From Marinomonas sp. CT5 (GTDB lineage: Bacteria > Pseudomonadota > Gammaproteobacteria > Pseudomonadales > Marinomonadaceae), in NCBI RefSeq assembly GCF_018336975.1, contig NZ_CP025572.1:1-64000 (forward strand): DNA of 64,000 nt, written 5' to 3'. Under the pieces are notes generated by a model. The model worked only from the letters and a program-made list of their open reading frames with translations. It was not told where the DNA came from and ran no database searches. This document shows, piece by piece, positions 43,856 through 52,548 of this stretch. Every line of letters starts with the position of its first letter. Position 1 is the stretch's first letter. Made by a program: the position numbers and the translations under genes.

Positions 43856-44605
43856 TTAGCGACCACCCCCAACATCGATAAAGCCGCCAGTTGAGTAGCT
43901 GGATTTATCGCTGATAAGCCAGAGAATCGCTTCGGCGACTTCTTCTGGTTGGCCACCACGCTGTAGGGGTAAATTAGGCCCTATACGATCGACACGGCCA
44001 GCTTCACCACCATCGGCATGCATGTCGGTGTAAATTAACCCTGGTCTAACCACATTCACGCGAATGCCATCTCCTGCGACCTCTAAAGCAAACCCCTTAG
44101 AGAAAGAGTCGACTGCGCCTTTGCTGGCTGCATAGTCTACATATTCATTTGGTGAACCATAAACAGAGGCGAGAGAAGAGACGTTAACGATTGTTCCACC
44201 TTGTCCTCCTCGGCTTATGGCCATGTCTTGGAAAGCTTCTTGGCAGCATTGCATCGTCCCAAACACATTGGTTTGAAAAATGCGTTGCCAACGATCTGGT
44301 TGAGTATCTACAAAGCGTGTTTGATGATCTAAGACGCCTGCACTGTTGACTAGAGCACTAATTGGTCCCCATGTGTCTCTGATTGTTGCAAACATCTTGG
44401 CGACCTGATCTGTATTACTGACATCAGCCTGTACACAATGGGCTACACCACCAGAGGCAACAATGTCCGCGACAACGTTTTCAGCAGATGTAGCATCATT
44501 TCGATAGTTGATAATAACCTCGTAGCCATGTTGCGCGGCCAATTTCGCTGTCGCAGCGCCAATCCCTCTTCCACCACCTGTAATCAAAAGTATTGGTAGT
44601 TTCAC
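43856..44605 (-). CDS. Short-chain dehydrogenase/reductase (SDR)
   Basis: A 249-residue classical SDR. The cofactor motif LITGGGRGIGAATAKLAAQ is at the N-terminus, with the downstream Asn in NSAGVLDHQ, catalytic Ser in VNVSSLASVYG and YVDYAASKG carrying Tyr and Lys. It presumably oxidises or reduces an alcohol/ketone pair with NAD(P). The start is GTG 44605, as AAGGAG lies 6 nt upstream and Rossmann strand 1 begins there; the 36 upstream codons open to 44713 do not look like SDR. It is divergent from marR and may share its control. Confidence 0.9.
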   Translation of the reverse strand: MKLPILLITGGGRGIGAATAKLAAQHGYEVIINYRNDATSAENVVADIVASGGVAHCVQADVSNTDQVAKMFATIRDTWGPISALVNSAGVLDHQTRFVDTQPDRWQRIFQTNVFGTMQCCQEAFQDMAISRGGQGGTIVNVSSLASVYGSPNEYVDYAASKGAVDSFSKGFALEVAGDGIRVNVVRPGLIYTDMHADGGEAGRVDRIGPNLPLQRGGQPEEVAEAILWLISDKSSYSTGGFIDVGGGR

Positions 44606-44767
44606 TGTGCTCTCCTTGTTGTATTTATTGAAGTTTAAAGTAACGCGATCATTTGAATAAAACCAGTTTATGAATCTTAAAAAATTAAGGATATTTGGCG
44701 TGCTACTTTCCATGGATTGAGGAAGTATTAGTCATGTTTATAAGGTCGAGTTGAATATAATAAGCAA

Positions 44768-44791
44768 AGTATATAATAATCATTAGATACT
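44768..44791. promoter_or_regulatory. Imperfect palindrome in the marR-SDR gap, likely MarR operator
   Basis: AGTATATAATAA pairs with TCATTAGATACT at 10 of 12 positions. It includes a TATAAT box (44773-44778) and ends 17 nt before the marR start, a fitting place for autorepression of marR-emrAB. Confidence 0.5.
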
Positions 44792-44807
44792 AAATATGGT
44801 GATTTGA

Positions 44808-45224
44808 ATGCAAACAAATAATATTGGCTTTCTTTTAACAGACATTATTCGTCTTATGCGCAGGGAATATTTAAACAGTGATTTATGTATGACCCCAATG
44901 CAAGCGAGGGCGTTGGTTTATGTCTCTCATTGTGAAGGTATTAGACAGGTGCAATTAGCTGAAATGATGGATATTCAACCTATCACGCTTGCTCGTTTAA
45001 TCGATCAGCTAGCGGAGGATGAGTTAGTAGAACGTCGTCCCGATCCAAAAGATCGTCGTGCCTACGGATTGTATTTAATGGATGGTTCGGCGCCTTTGTT
45101 AGAAAAAATTGACGTAGAAGTTAAGCGAGTACGTAAGAAAGCCCTGCAAGGTTTAACAGAAGAACAGGTCAATGTTCTTCAGAATGCGCTCTCTGTTATG
45201 CATACAAATCTATCTGCGAACTAG
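44808..45224 (+). CDS. MarR family regulator of the emrAB operon
   Basis: A 138-residue winged-helix repressor. The recognition region is QVQLAEMMDIQPITLARLID and the wing is VERRPDPKDRRAYGLYL, which carries the D-x-R-x-x wing motif of MarR. MarR proteins release DNA when they bind phenolic or hydrophobic compounds. It is 33 nt upstream of emrA on the same strand, so the three genes likely form an operon switched on by pump substrates. The palindrome at 44768 is the probable site. Confidence 0.9.
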   Translation: MQTNNIGFLLTDIIRLMRREYLNSDLCMTPMQARALVYVSHCEGIRQVQLAEMMDIQPITLARLIDQLAEDELVERRPDPKDRRAYGLYLMDGSAPLLEKIDVEVKRVRKKALQGLTEEQVNVLQNALSVMHTNLSAN

Positions 45225-45257
45225 ACATCATAGAATTTACTTGGGGAAATATCGAAA

Positions 45258-46322
45258 ATGAGCGAACAAGAAAAGAATCCATCTGTGCCAAAGCAAGTGG
45301 AAAAGCGTAAGACTCGTCGTTTTCTATTAGTGGCATTACCACTAGTGGTTATTTTAGTCTCTGTTTTTGTTTATTTGCATGGTGGTCGCTATGTTGAAAC
45401 CGACAATGCTTATGTTCAATCTGATATCACGACCATTAATGCGGAAGTGTCTGGGGCCATTCAATCGATAGCGGTCAAAGAAAACGAGAAAGTTGCAAAA
45501 GGTCAGTTGTTATTTCGTATCGATGCTACTCCTTTTAAAGTAGCGGAAGCTAAAGCTCAAGCTCAACTACAGCAGGTCCGGTTAAACATACTGGAGCAAA
45601 AAGCGGCTTATGAAGAAAAAAAGGCTGAAATTAAACTTGCTGAAAATAAATATGCATTTAATCGACGTGAAGAGAAACGCCAAGCTAACCTGTTAAAACA
45701 AAAGTTCATTTCAGATACTCAGTTTGATCAAGCTAAGCAAGCCGCTGAAGTTAGCGAATTGAATGTCGCAACCTTGAAGAAAGATTTATTCCGTTTGAAA
45801 GAGGCTTTGGGCGGGGATCCGAGCGCGCCACTTGAGGATCACCCTAATTATCAAGCTGCTCAAGCAACTTTAGATCAAGCGCGTATTAATCTTGGTCACG
45901 TTGAAGTGCGAGCGCCTGCATCAGGTATCGTCGCAAAAGTCCCTAATAATGGTGAATACGTAATGGCTGGCTCAACCTCTATGGTTCTAGTATCAGATGA
46001 GAAAAAGTGGATTGCGGCAAACTTTACTGAAAAAGACCTTACATATGTTAAGCCTGGTCAGGATGTAGAAATTGAAGTGGATGCTTATCCAGATGTCACT
46101 TTGAAAGGAAAAGTGGAAAGTATTAGCCCTGCGACAGGGTCTGAGTTTTCAGTAATTCCTGCTGAGAACGCGACAGGTAATTGGGTGAAAGTGGCTCAGC
46201 GTCTAGCGGTTAAAATTGTGGTAGATAGCGATCAGAACACACCGGATTTGCGTACAGGTTTTAGTTCTACTGTCACAATAGATACAGAGCACCATCGCCG
46301 TTTATTCGGTATAGCGTTGTGA
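45258..46322 (+). CDS. emrA: EmrA-like membrane fusion protein (HlyD family)
   Basis: A 354-residue periplasmic adaptor of a tripartite multidrug pump. A single N-terminal membrane helix (about residues 22-41, FLLVALPLVVILVSVFVYLH) is followed by the lipoyl half-motif YVETDNAYVQSDITTINAEV. A long coiled coil follows (about 90-185, rich in Gln, Lys and Ala), then the second lipoyl half with VRAPASGIVAKVPNNGEYV and a beta barrel. It has a ribosome site GGGGAAA before the ATG. emrB follows 10 nt later. Confidence 0.93.
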   Translation: MSEQEKNPSVPKQVEKRKTRRFLLVALPLVVILVSVFVYLHGGRYVETDNAYVQSDITTINAEVSGAIQSIAVKENEKVAKGQLLFRIDATPFKVAEAKAQAQLQQVRLNILEQKAAYEEKKAEIKLAENKYAFNRREEKRQANLLKQKFISDTQFDQAKQAAEVSELNVATLKKDLFRLKEALGGDPSAPLEDHPNYQAAQATLDQARINLGHVEVRAPASGIVAKVPNNGEYVMAGSTSMVLVSDEKKWIAANFTEKDLTYVKPGQDVEIEVDAYPDVTLKGKVESISPATGSEFSVIPAENATGNWVKVAQRLAVKIVVDSDQNTPDLRTGFSSTVTIDTEHHRRLFGIAL

Positions 46323-46332
46323 GGCGATAGAG

Positions 46333-47859
46333 ATGGCGCTTACACAAAGCCTAAAAACGGAGAACGCGAGCACAAATCGCATCATGATCACGATATCTGT
46401 GATGTTAGCGACCATTATGCAGGCGTTAGATACCACCATTGCTAATGTGGCATTGCCACACATGAAAGGCGCCATGGGGACCACTCAAGATCAGATTTCT
46501 TGGGTGTTGACCTCTTACATTGTTGCCGCAGCGATTTGTATGCCTCTAACGGGGATTTTGTCCGCGCGAATTGGTCGTAAGCGCTTGTTTATGTGGTCAA
46601 TTGTGGGATTTACCGTCTCTTCCATTCTATGTGGTGCGGCTCAGTCTTTGGATCAGATAGTGTTATTTCGTTTGTTACAAGGTGTGTTTGGCGCAAGTCT
46701 AGTGCCTCTGTCACAATCGGTGTTGCTTGATACTTTTCCTAAAGAAAAGCACGGTTCTGCGATGGCCATGTGGGGTGTTGGTGTCATGGTTGGCCCAATC
46801 TTAGGGCCCTACCTTGGCGGTCTATTAACCGAATACTACAGCTGGCGTTGGGTGTTTTATATCAATGTCCCTTTTGGCATTGTTGCATGGCTTGGCCTTG
46901 CTGGCTTCTTAGAAGAGTCAACACTTGATAAAAAGCGTCGCTTTGATATGTATGGTTTTGTACTGCTTGGTATTGCCATTGGTAGTTTGCAGATGATGCT
47001 GGACCGAGGCGAATCACAAAACTGGTTTGCGAGCTTGGAAGTGACAATAGAAGGTTTGTTAACCATCGTTTGTGGCTCCATGTTTTTAGTGCATATTTTT
47101 ACTCATAGCCATCCTTTTATCGACCCTGACATGTTTCGTGATAGGAACTTCAGTGTGGGGATGGTGTTTATTTTTATTGTTGGCATCATTTTGTTGTCAT
47201 CAATGGCGTTATTGCCGCCTTTTATGAGTTCGTTAATGGGATACCCTGTCGTTGATATTGGTGCCATATTGGCTCCGAGAGGCTTTGGAACCATGGCTGC
47301 TATGATGATTGTTGGTCGTTTGTCGAACAAAGTGGATGCTCGTTTATTTATTACACTGGGTTTGGTGCTGATTATTGTCTCTATGTGGGAAATGACTTTG
47401 TTTACCGCAGAAGTAACGGCATGGGACATTATTCGTACGGGATTGGTACAAGGAACGGGGCTGGGCTTTATTTTCGTTCCTTTATCTACTATCAGTTTTG
47501 CGACTTTGAACCCTAAATATCGTAACGAAGGCACGTCCATGTTTAGTTTGCTAAGAAACATCGGCAGCAGTATCGGTATTTCCGTCGTAACAACGTATTT
47601 GGCACAAAGGACCCAAATCAACCATGCCGCCTTTGCCGATTATATTAATCCTTTTAGTCTTGGCTTACAGATGGCGGAACAGCAAGGCGCTTATAACACA
47701 ACCACAGCGGCAGGACTGACGGCGTTAAACCAAGTCGTGACTGGACAGGCGGCCACCTTAGCCTACCTGCAAGACTTTCGTTTGATGATGTGGGTAACAC
47801 TCGCTGCGTTGCCTTTGGTGTTGTTGTTAAAAGGCAAACCGAAAGAGGCCAAGGAATAA
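46333..47859 (+). CDS. emrB: EmrB-like DHA2 family MFS multidrug transporter
   Basis: A 508-residue inner-membrane H+-driven pump with 14 transmembrane segments. DHA2 motifs are present: the family N-terminal ALDTTIANVALPHMKGAMG, motif A GRKRLFMWSIVGF region, and motif C GVGVMVGPILGPYLGG with YYSWRWVFYINVPFGI. With EmrA and an outer-membrane TolC it would export hydrophobic toxins. The outer-membrane partner is not in this window. It ends before a clear terminator at 47889. Confidence 0.94.
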   Translation: MALTQSLKTENASTNRIMITISVMLATIMQALDTTIANVALPHMKGAMGTTQDQISWVLTSYIVAAAICMPLTGILSARIGRKRLFMWSIVGFTVSSILCGAAQSLDQIVLFRLLQGVFGASLVPLSQSVLLDTFPKEKHGSAMAMWGVGVMVGPILGPYLGGLLTEYYSWRWVFYINVPFGIVAWLGLAGFLEESTLDKKRRFDMYGFVLLGIAIGSLQMMLDRGESQNWFASLEVTIEGLLTIVCGSMFLVHIFTHSHPFIDPDMFRDRNFSVGMVFIFIVGIILLSSMALLPPFMSSLMGYPVVDIGAILAPRGFGTMAAMMIVGRLSNKVDARLFITLGLVLIIVSMWEMTLFTAEVTAWDIIRTGLVQGTGLGFIFVPLSTISFATLNPKYRNEGTSMFSLLRNIGSSIGISVVTTYLAQRTQINHAAFADYINPFSLGLQMAEQQGAYNTTTAAGLTALNQVVTGQAATLAYLQDFRLMMWVTLAALPLVLLLKGKPKEAKE

Positions 47860-47888
47860 CATTTCTAAAAACTAAGTATTAAAAGCGC

Positions 47889-47918
47889 AAACGCTCTGAC
47901 TTTTCAGAGCGTTTTTTT
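47889..47918 (+). terminator. Terminator of marR-emrAB
   Basis: AAACGCTCTGA (47889-47899), loop CTTT, TCAGAGCGTTT (47904-47914), followed by more T: a strong rho-independent terminator. Confidence 0.92.
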
Positions 47919-48049
47919 ATCTATAAGAATGAGATCGATTTACGACTATCGACGAATAATGCTGACATACGCTAGTACTGTCTAAAGCCACACGTTATCA
48001 TGCGCGTTATCTTGCAATTGGATTTGGTTAGTTTTGTTTGGAGGCCGTT

Positions 48050-48658
48050 ATGAGCGCATCAGATCGACATTTTATTTTAGGCTATGGCAGTCTCATTAAT
48101 GGTCAAAGTCGCGCGAAAACCGGTGAAACAGGCAAGGTTTGGCCTGTTAAGTTGCATGGGTTTGAGCGCCATTGGTCTGTCATGTCGTCTGAATACGGTA
48201 TGAGTTCCGTTGCCGTTGTTCACGCTGCTGAAAAAGCGTGTAACGGTGTATTGGTGGAAGTGCCTTTTGATCAATTTCCCTTGTTTGATGAGCGAGAGAA
48301 AGGCTATCAAAGAGCCGTAATTGACCCTAAGCAATTGGCTACATATCAAGACCACCCTCTACCTGAAGGCACCTATTGGGTTTATCATACTGATGACGTC
48401 ATTATGCCTGATGATGAGTGTCCGATTGCTTTAAGCTATCTAGATGTCATTTTGTCGGGTTGCTTAGAACATGGCGATGATTTTGCTCAGGACTTTCTAA
48501 CATTCACCAAAGGCTGGGCATCGCCTTTGCTTAATGACCGAAAAGCACCGCGTTATCCGCGAGCACAACCAGAACTTTCTACTGAGCGTTTGAATACTTT
48601 ATTGGCGCCTGTAACCACCTTATCAATAGAAGAGCTATCTGTATCTTATGAATCTTAA
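48050..48658 (+). CDS. Gamma-glutamylcyclotransferase-like protein
   Basis: A 202-residue protein of the GGCT/AIG2-like fold. The substrate-loop signature FILGYGSLINGQSR lies at about residues 8-21, and the likely catalytic Glu is in FDEREKGYQR. Such enzymes release 5-oxoproline from gamma-glutamyl compounds or act on glutathione. The start is ATG 48050, five nt after GGAGG; the frame is open from TTG 48038, which overlaps that site. The 3' end overlaps rsmC by 11 nt, so the two are translated in a coupled manner. Confidence 0.82.
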   Translation: MSASDRHFILGYGSLINGQSRAKTGETGKVWPVKLHGFERHWSVMSSEYGMSSVAVVHAAEKACNGVLVEVPFDQFPLFDEREKGYQRAVIDPKQLATYQDHPLPEGTYWVYHTDDVIMPDDECPIALSYLDVILSGCLEHGDDFAQDFLTFTKGWASPLLNDRKAPRYPRAQPELSTERLNTLLAPVTTLSIEELSVSYES

Positions 48659-49709
48659 TTCAACAAGCCAATTATTGGAGCGCAGTGAAGAAGAATTGGT
48701 CGGCAAAGTCTTATTTGCTAACCCGGAAGACACGTATCCGCTTGATTTAAGTAAAAAAGCGGACGTTTATGCTTGGTGCCAATCTAAAACGTTTCACGAT
48801 GCATTGTTGCGTGTTGGCTTTGAAGAAGAAAAACTTTTATTTTCCGAACTCTGGACGCCAGAGAATGGAACTGATTTTGATCACGTGGTGATTTATCAGC
48901 CAAAAGCAAAAGAATTATTGGATTATCTACTAGCCGTCGTTTTGCCACTGCTAAAAGAAGGCGGTCAAATCTGGCTGGTGGGTGACAATAAAAGCGGCGT
49001 TAAATCCTCTATGAAGCGTTTAGAAGCGGGATTAGACGAGGTTGGTAAGCATGATGGCGCCAAACACTGTTTGCTTTATACCGGTTATAAGCGCCGTCCT
49101 GCCGCGCCATTTGTTTTTGAAGATTGGGTAATGACTTGGCAACAAGAGGTGGCTGGGCAAACATTCACCTTGTGCAGCTTGCCGGGCGTTTTTGGACACG
49201 GCAAACTTGATAAAGGCACTGAAATTTTATTAAACCAGCTAAATCAGCATCGCTTTATGAGTGACGTTGCTGGTGCTCGTATTCTGGATTTTGGTTGTGG
49301 CGATGGCATTATCGCTTTGTGGTTACACAACAAAACGGGTGCGCGTATTACGGCGCTGGATGATAGTGCCATGGCATTAAAGGCAACGCAGCTAACGTTT
49401 GCGCTGAACCAAGTGGATGATGCAGTGACTGTCGTGGCATCCAATGGTTTAAATGAAGTGAAAGGCCGCTTTAACTATGTGGTTACCAATCCTCCATTCC
49501 ACAGTGGTGTGAGCACGGATTACAGTATTGCGGAAAGCTTTTTTATGACCGTGAAACAGCATCTTACTTTGAATGGCGAATTGTTTGTCGTGGCCAACGA
49601 TTTTTTACGCTACCCGCCAATTCTAGATGCGGCCTTGGGCTCTCATACTCGTTTGTATCGAGACAAAGGCTTTGCGGTTTATCATGGCCGCCAACCGAAG
49701 AAAAAATAA
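48648..49709 (+). CDS. rsmC: 16S rRNA (guanine1207-N2)-methyltransferase
   Basis: A 353-residue two-domain SAM-dependent methyltransferase that modifies G1207 in the 30S subunit. The N-terminal half is the degenerate RsmC_N domain; the C-terminal half carries motif I ILDFGCGDGIIALWL, acidic motif II ITALDDSAMAL and the catalytic VVTNPPFHSG. The length fits E. coli RsmC (343). The start ATG 48648 overlaps the upstream gene. RlmG is the closest alternative, but the size and N-terminal domain agree with RsmC. Confidence 0.9.
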   Translation: MNLNSTSQLLERSEEELVGKVLFANPEDTYPLDLSKKADVYAWCQSKTFHDALLRVGFEEEKLLFSELWTPENGTDFDHVVIYQPKAKELLDYLLAVVLPLLKEGGQIWLVGDNKSGVKSSMKRLEAGLDEVGKHDGAKHCLLYTGYKRRPAAPFVFEDWVMTWQQEVAGQTFTLCSLPGVFGHGKLDKGTEILLNQLNQHRFMSDVAGARILDFGCGDGIIALWLHNKTGARITALDDSAMALKATQLTFALNQVDDAVTVVASNGLNEVKGRFNYVVTNPPFHSGVSTDYSIAESFFMTVKQHLTLNGELFVVANDFLRYPPILDAALGSHTRLYRDKGFAVYHGRQPKKK

Positions 49710-49749
49710 AGTGATCGGCTGTTTGAAATAATACAAAAGCATCTATTTT

Positions 49750-49772
49750 TGAACTGACCCCCAATAGTTGGA
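49750..49772 (+). repeat. Solo IS3-family-like terminus after rsmC
   Basis: TGAACTGACCCCCAATAGTT followed by GGA resembles the end of IS3-family elements and the relic at 31001-31023. No transposase follows. It also supplies the left arm of the hairpin at 49758-49797. Confidence 0.45.
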
Positions 49773-49797
49773 TATTTTGATTTATGGGGGGCTTTTT
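49758..49797. terminator. Hairpin after rsmC with T-run
   Basis: CCCCCA (49758-49763) pairs with TGGGGG (49784-49789), followed by GCTTTTTATT. The left arm lies inside the IS-end-like sequence, so a transposon remnant may have become the terminator. Confidence 0.5.
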
Positions 49798-49847
49798 ATT
49801 GTATTAGCAGGATGATTTGCTGCTATTAATTGTTGTTTCTGGTTACG

Positions 49848-50465
49848 TCAGCGATCTGTAAACGCAAGTTTTATACCCAACAAAGCAAAGCTCGCTGCAA
49901 AGGTTTTTTGTAAGTATCTTGCGATATGGGATGAACCGCTTAAATATTTGCGAGCTTTGCTTGCAAGCATGCCATATAAGATGAAGACGATTAGCGTCAT
50001 CGTCATAAAAATACCACCAAGTAGTAACATTTGGTTGGTCGCGGAATTGCCATTTGAGGTAATGAATTGTGGTAAGAATGCTAAGAAAAAGATTGTTAGT
50101 TTTGGATTTAGCACATTAATTAAACAGCCTTTCAACGCAACTTGGAAGACGTTAATCATCTTATCTTCTGTTTTTTCGAATGCTAGTCCACCTGTTTCAC
50201 GCCACATTCCCCAAGCCAGATAAAGTAAATAAGCCACACCGACAAACTTCACAACTTGAAAAGCCATAGCGCTGGTATTCAAAATAACGGCTAGGCCAAA
50301 GATACTGGCTAGCATAGAAGGCACTATGCCTAGAGTACAGCCTATTGCTGCGGCTAATGAAGCTCGAACTCCTTGAAACAGCCCAGTTGCAATTGTGTAA
50401 ATAACCCCCGTACCAGGAATGAGTACTAGGATTAATGATGTGATCAAAAACTCCATGCTAATCAT
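49848..50465 (-). CDS. LysE/RhtB family amino-acid exporter
   Basis: A 205-residue inner-membrane exporter with six hydrophobic segments. The family N-terminus is FLITSLILVLIPGTGVIYTI with the G-x-G-x-x-Y pattern, followed by GVRASLAAAIGCTLG. The NPKLTIFFLAFLPQFI block is the typical mid-protein signature. Substrates of the family are lysine, threonine, homoserine and similar amino acids; none can be named here. It is monocistronic and convergent with rsmC. Confidence 0.9.
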   Translation of the reverse strand: MISMEFLITSLILVLIPGTGVIYTIATGLFQGVRASLAAAIGCTLGIVPSMLASIFGLAVILNTSAMAFQVVKFVGVAYLLYLAWGMWRETGGLAFEKTEDKMINVFQVALKGCLINVLNPKLTIFFLAFLPQFITSNGNSATNQMLLLGGIFMTMTLIVFILYGMLASKARKYLSGSSHIARYLQKTFAASFALLGIKLAFTDR

Positions 50466-50560
50466 AACGAATGCCTTTCGCTGTTGTTAATATTTTTTAG
50501 ATTATGAATAACGAGAGTAAAAATAAAGAGTTTAAGGTTTTTATTTAGTCGCTTTTATCA

Positions 50561-51694
50561 TTACGCCCCGATCAGTAATCGGCTTTTAGAACCCAAGATG
50601 GGTTTTAATTTACCGATTAGCCACACCGAGCCATAGAATTGAAAGACAAACAAACACACAGAAGAAACAAGGCTGTAGACCACTGTAGTATTAGGTTCGA
50701 TGTAACCTGCATTCAGTAAGATGTATTTTGTATTCCCCCACATCATCCCAAACAAAGGGTGCAAAAAGAAAACCGCAAAACTGACAGAGGCGATCATCAC
50801 CAGATGTTTGCCTAGCTTTTCACCCACACAGTTGGTGCAAAAGCCGATAAATAAGATACACCAGCCCAATTTTTGAATGAATTGTAAGTCCAACCCGCCC
50901 CATTCAAATGCCGCCTTATGGTAGCCGCCAATGTGTTCTAAAGCGTAGGTTTGTAAATACAGTGAGGTTAGGACAGCCATAATCGCAGCGATTAAAAATC
51001 CGCGGTAGTGCTGCTTCATCCAGTTTAAATATTGCGAGTAGAGCATACCGAATAAATAAAATGGCGTGAAATAGACCAATGATTGCAGCACATTAGCGTT
51101 ACCTTCTGGACGGTGAATGACCACCGATACCAAGGAAAACATAGCCAACAGAGAGAGCTTGGCAAACAGAGACAAATGCAAATAACGCAAGTGCAGGCCA
51201 GCGCACAAAAAAGTGGCCATAATGAAAGGAATATACCAATGTGGGAAAAGCACAAATCCCTGTTGTAAAAGTTTGCCACATTCGACTAAGGCTTCCCAAG
51301 GGCTGGCTTCACCAACAAACATAAAGACAAACCACTTCACAACAACTGCAAAGAGGGAAACAGCCAAGAAAGGCATGAGTACATTTTGGATTTTCTTTGA
51401 GATGAAGCGACGGTAATCAAAACCCGAAGCGAATACATGATGAAAAAAGAAGCCGGATATGAAAACAAATACGCCTGTGCCGCCACGTAAAATATTTTCT
51501 AGCAACAGAGGAAAACCGTTATTTGTATTGGTGACAGAATGACCAAGTACAATGAGCACAATCGCCAACCCACGCAAATAGTCGAACTCGACGACTCGGG
51601 TGGATTTTTGTTTTTTTACTAAGCTGGGAGACTCAGCAGAAGACGTTTGAGAAACCTCGATGTCTATCAGAGAAGGTTTTTTTGTCATGTTCAC
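50561..51694 (-). CDS. Acyltransferase family 3 membrane protein
   Basis: A 377-residue inner-membrane protein with about ten transmembrane segments. The catalytic-site pattern VVEFDYLRGLAIVLIVLGHS includes the conserved R and H of acyltransferase-3 enzymes, which move acetyl or succinyl groups onto sugars of exopolysaccharide, lipopolysaccharide or glycans. An N-terminal cytosolic extension of about 33 residues (rich in Ser/Lys) precedes the domain. No polysaccharide genes are adjacent, so the acceptor is unknown. It has its own promoter region of 213 nt in which I see no other gene. Confidence 0.85.
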   Translation of the reverse strand: MNMTKKPSLIDIEVSQTSSAESPSLVKKQKSTRVVEFDYLRGLAIVLIVLGHSVTNTNNGFPLLLENILRGGTGVFVFISGFFFHHVFASGFDYRRFISKKIQNVLMPFLAVSLFAVVVKWFVFMFVGEASPWEALVECGKLLQQGFVLFPHWYIPFIMATFLCAGLHLRYLHLSLFAKLSLLAMFSLVSVVIHRPEGNANVLQSLVYFTPFYLFGMLYSQYLNWMKQHYRGFLIAAIMAVLTSLYLQTYALEHIGGYHKAAFEWGGLDLQFIQKLGWCILFIGFCTNCVGEKLGKHLVMIASVSFAVFFLHPLFGMMWGNTKYILLNAGYIEPNTTVVYSLVSSVCLFVFQFYGSVWLIGKLKPILGSKSRLLIGA

Positions 51695-51907
51695 TGGCTT
51701 ACATCCATGAAAGTGAGAGATTTAAGCTATTAAGTCGCCAGTTTCACTGGTAATCAAGGTCGTTAGCAGACAGTATCGAATATTTTACGATAATCATGCA
51801 TTTTCGACGAGATTCTTACGAATTTATCGACAGATCTAGGTAAATACTTGCCGATCTGCTAGAGTCGCCGCCTACTATTATTTATTCCCTAACACTAGGA
51901 AGTCATT

Positions 51908-52366
51908 TTGAACAACAACGATATTTTACGCCGTCTTCGCTATACCTTTGACCTAAAAGAGCTGGAGATAGTGAATATCTTTGCCGCTGCTGATGGCATT
52001 GCCACTCAGCAGCAAGTAACCAGCTGGCTGAAGAAAGAAGACGATGCGGGCTATGTTGAAATGATTGATGTGGAAATGGCAACGTTTTTGAACGGCTTTA
52101 TTAATACCAAGCGTGGTAAACGTGAAGGCCCGCAACCTGTGCCTGAAAAGCGACTCACCAATAATGCTATTTTTATGAAGTTACGCATTGCTTTGAACCT
52201 GCAAGCCGAAGAGATTCTCGACATCATGTCACTTGCTGAATTTAATCTTAGCAAGCATGAGCTCAGTTCTTTCTTTCGCAAACCTGGTAACCGTCACTAT
52301 TGCGAATGTAAAGACCAAATCTTGCGTAACTTCTTGATGGGATTGCAAAAGCAATTCCGAGCGTAA
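51908..52366 (+). CDS. yehS: YehS-like protein (DUF1456, two repeats)
   Basis: A 152-residue cytosolic protein built of two similar halves, each starting with an NNxIxxxLRxxxxL pattern (NNNDILRRLRYTFDLKELEI and TNNAIFMKLRIALNLQAEEI) and closing near LNGFI / LRNFLMGL. This is the DUF1456 duplicated domain of E. coli YehS; the function is not established. The start is TTG 51908 in the context CTAGGAAGTCATT, with AGGA about 8 nt upstream; no ATG fits the repeat. A terminator follows at 52401. Confidence 0.88.
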   Translation: MNNNDILRRLRYTFDLKELEIVNIFAAADGIATQQQVTSWLKKEDDAGYVEMIDVEMATFLNGFINTKRGKREGPQPVPEKRLTNNAIFMKLRIALNLQAEEILDIMSLAEFNLSKHELSSFFRKPGNRHYCECKDQILRNFLMGLQKQFRA

Positions 52367-52400
52367 TTTCTAAGTTATTTCAAACCTTTCTTATTCCATA

Positions 52401-52432
52401 AAAAAGTTGCTGCTGGCTGGTGGCGGCTTTTT
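52401..52432 (+). terminator. Terminator after yehS
   Basis: AAAAAGTTGCT (52401-52411) pairs with GGCGGCTTTTT (52422-52432) using three G-U pairs, with a 10-nt loop, and ends in a T-run. Confidence 0.65.
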
Positions 52433-52548
52433 ATGATCTTTTCACCCAGTGTACAAAGATTGCACTATATGGCTATTTCGTTGCTCTGCGCTTTGCGATA
52501 TTGAAACCTCATAATAAATATAAATGATAAAAACAGGGTGATATCAAT

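Noticed and set aside
47103-47621. 172-codon minus-strand frame inside emrB
   Set aside because: Antisense to conserved transmembrane segments of a clear MFS gene; composition (Ile, Lys, Pro rich without pattern) is that of a mirror frame.
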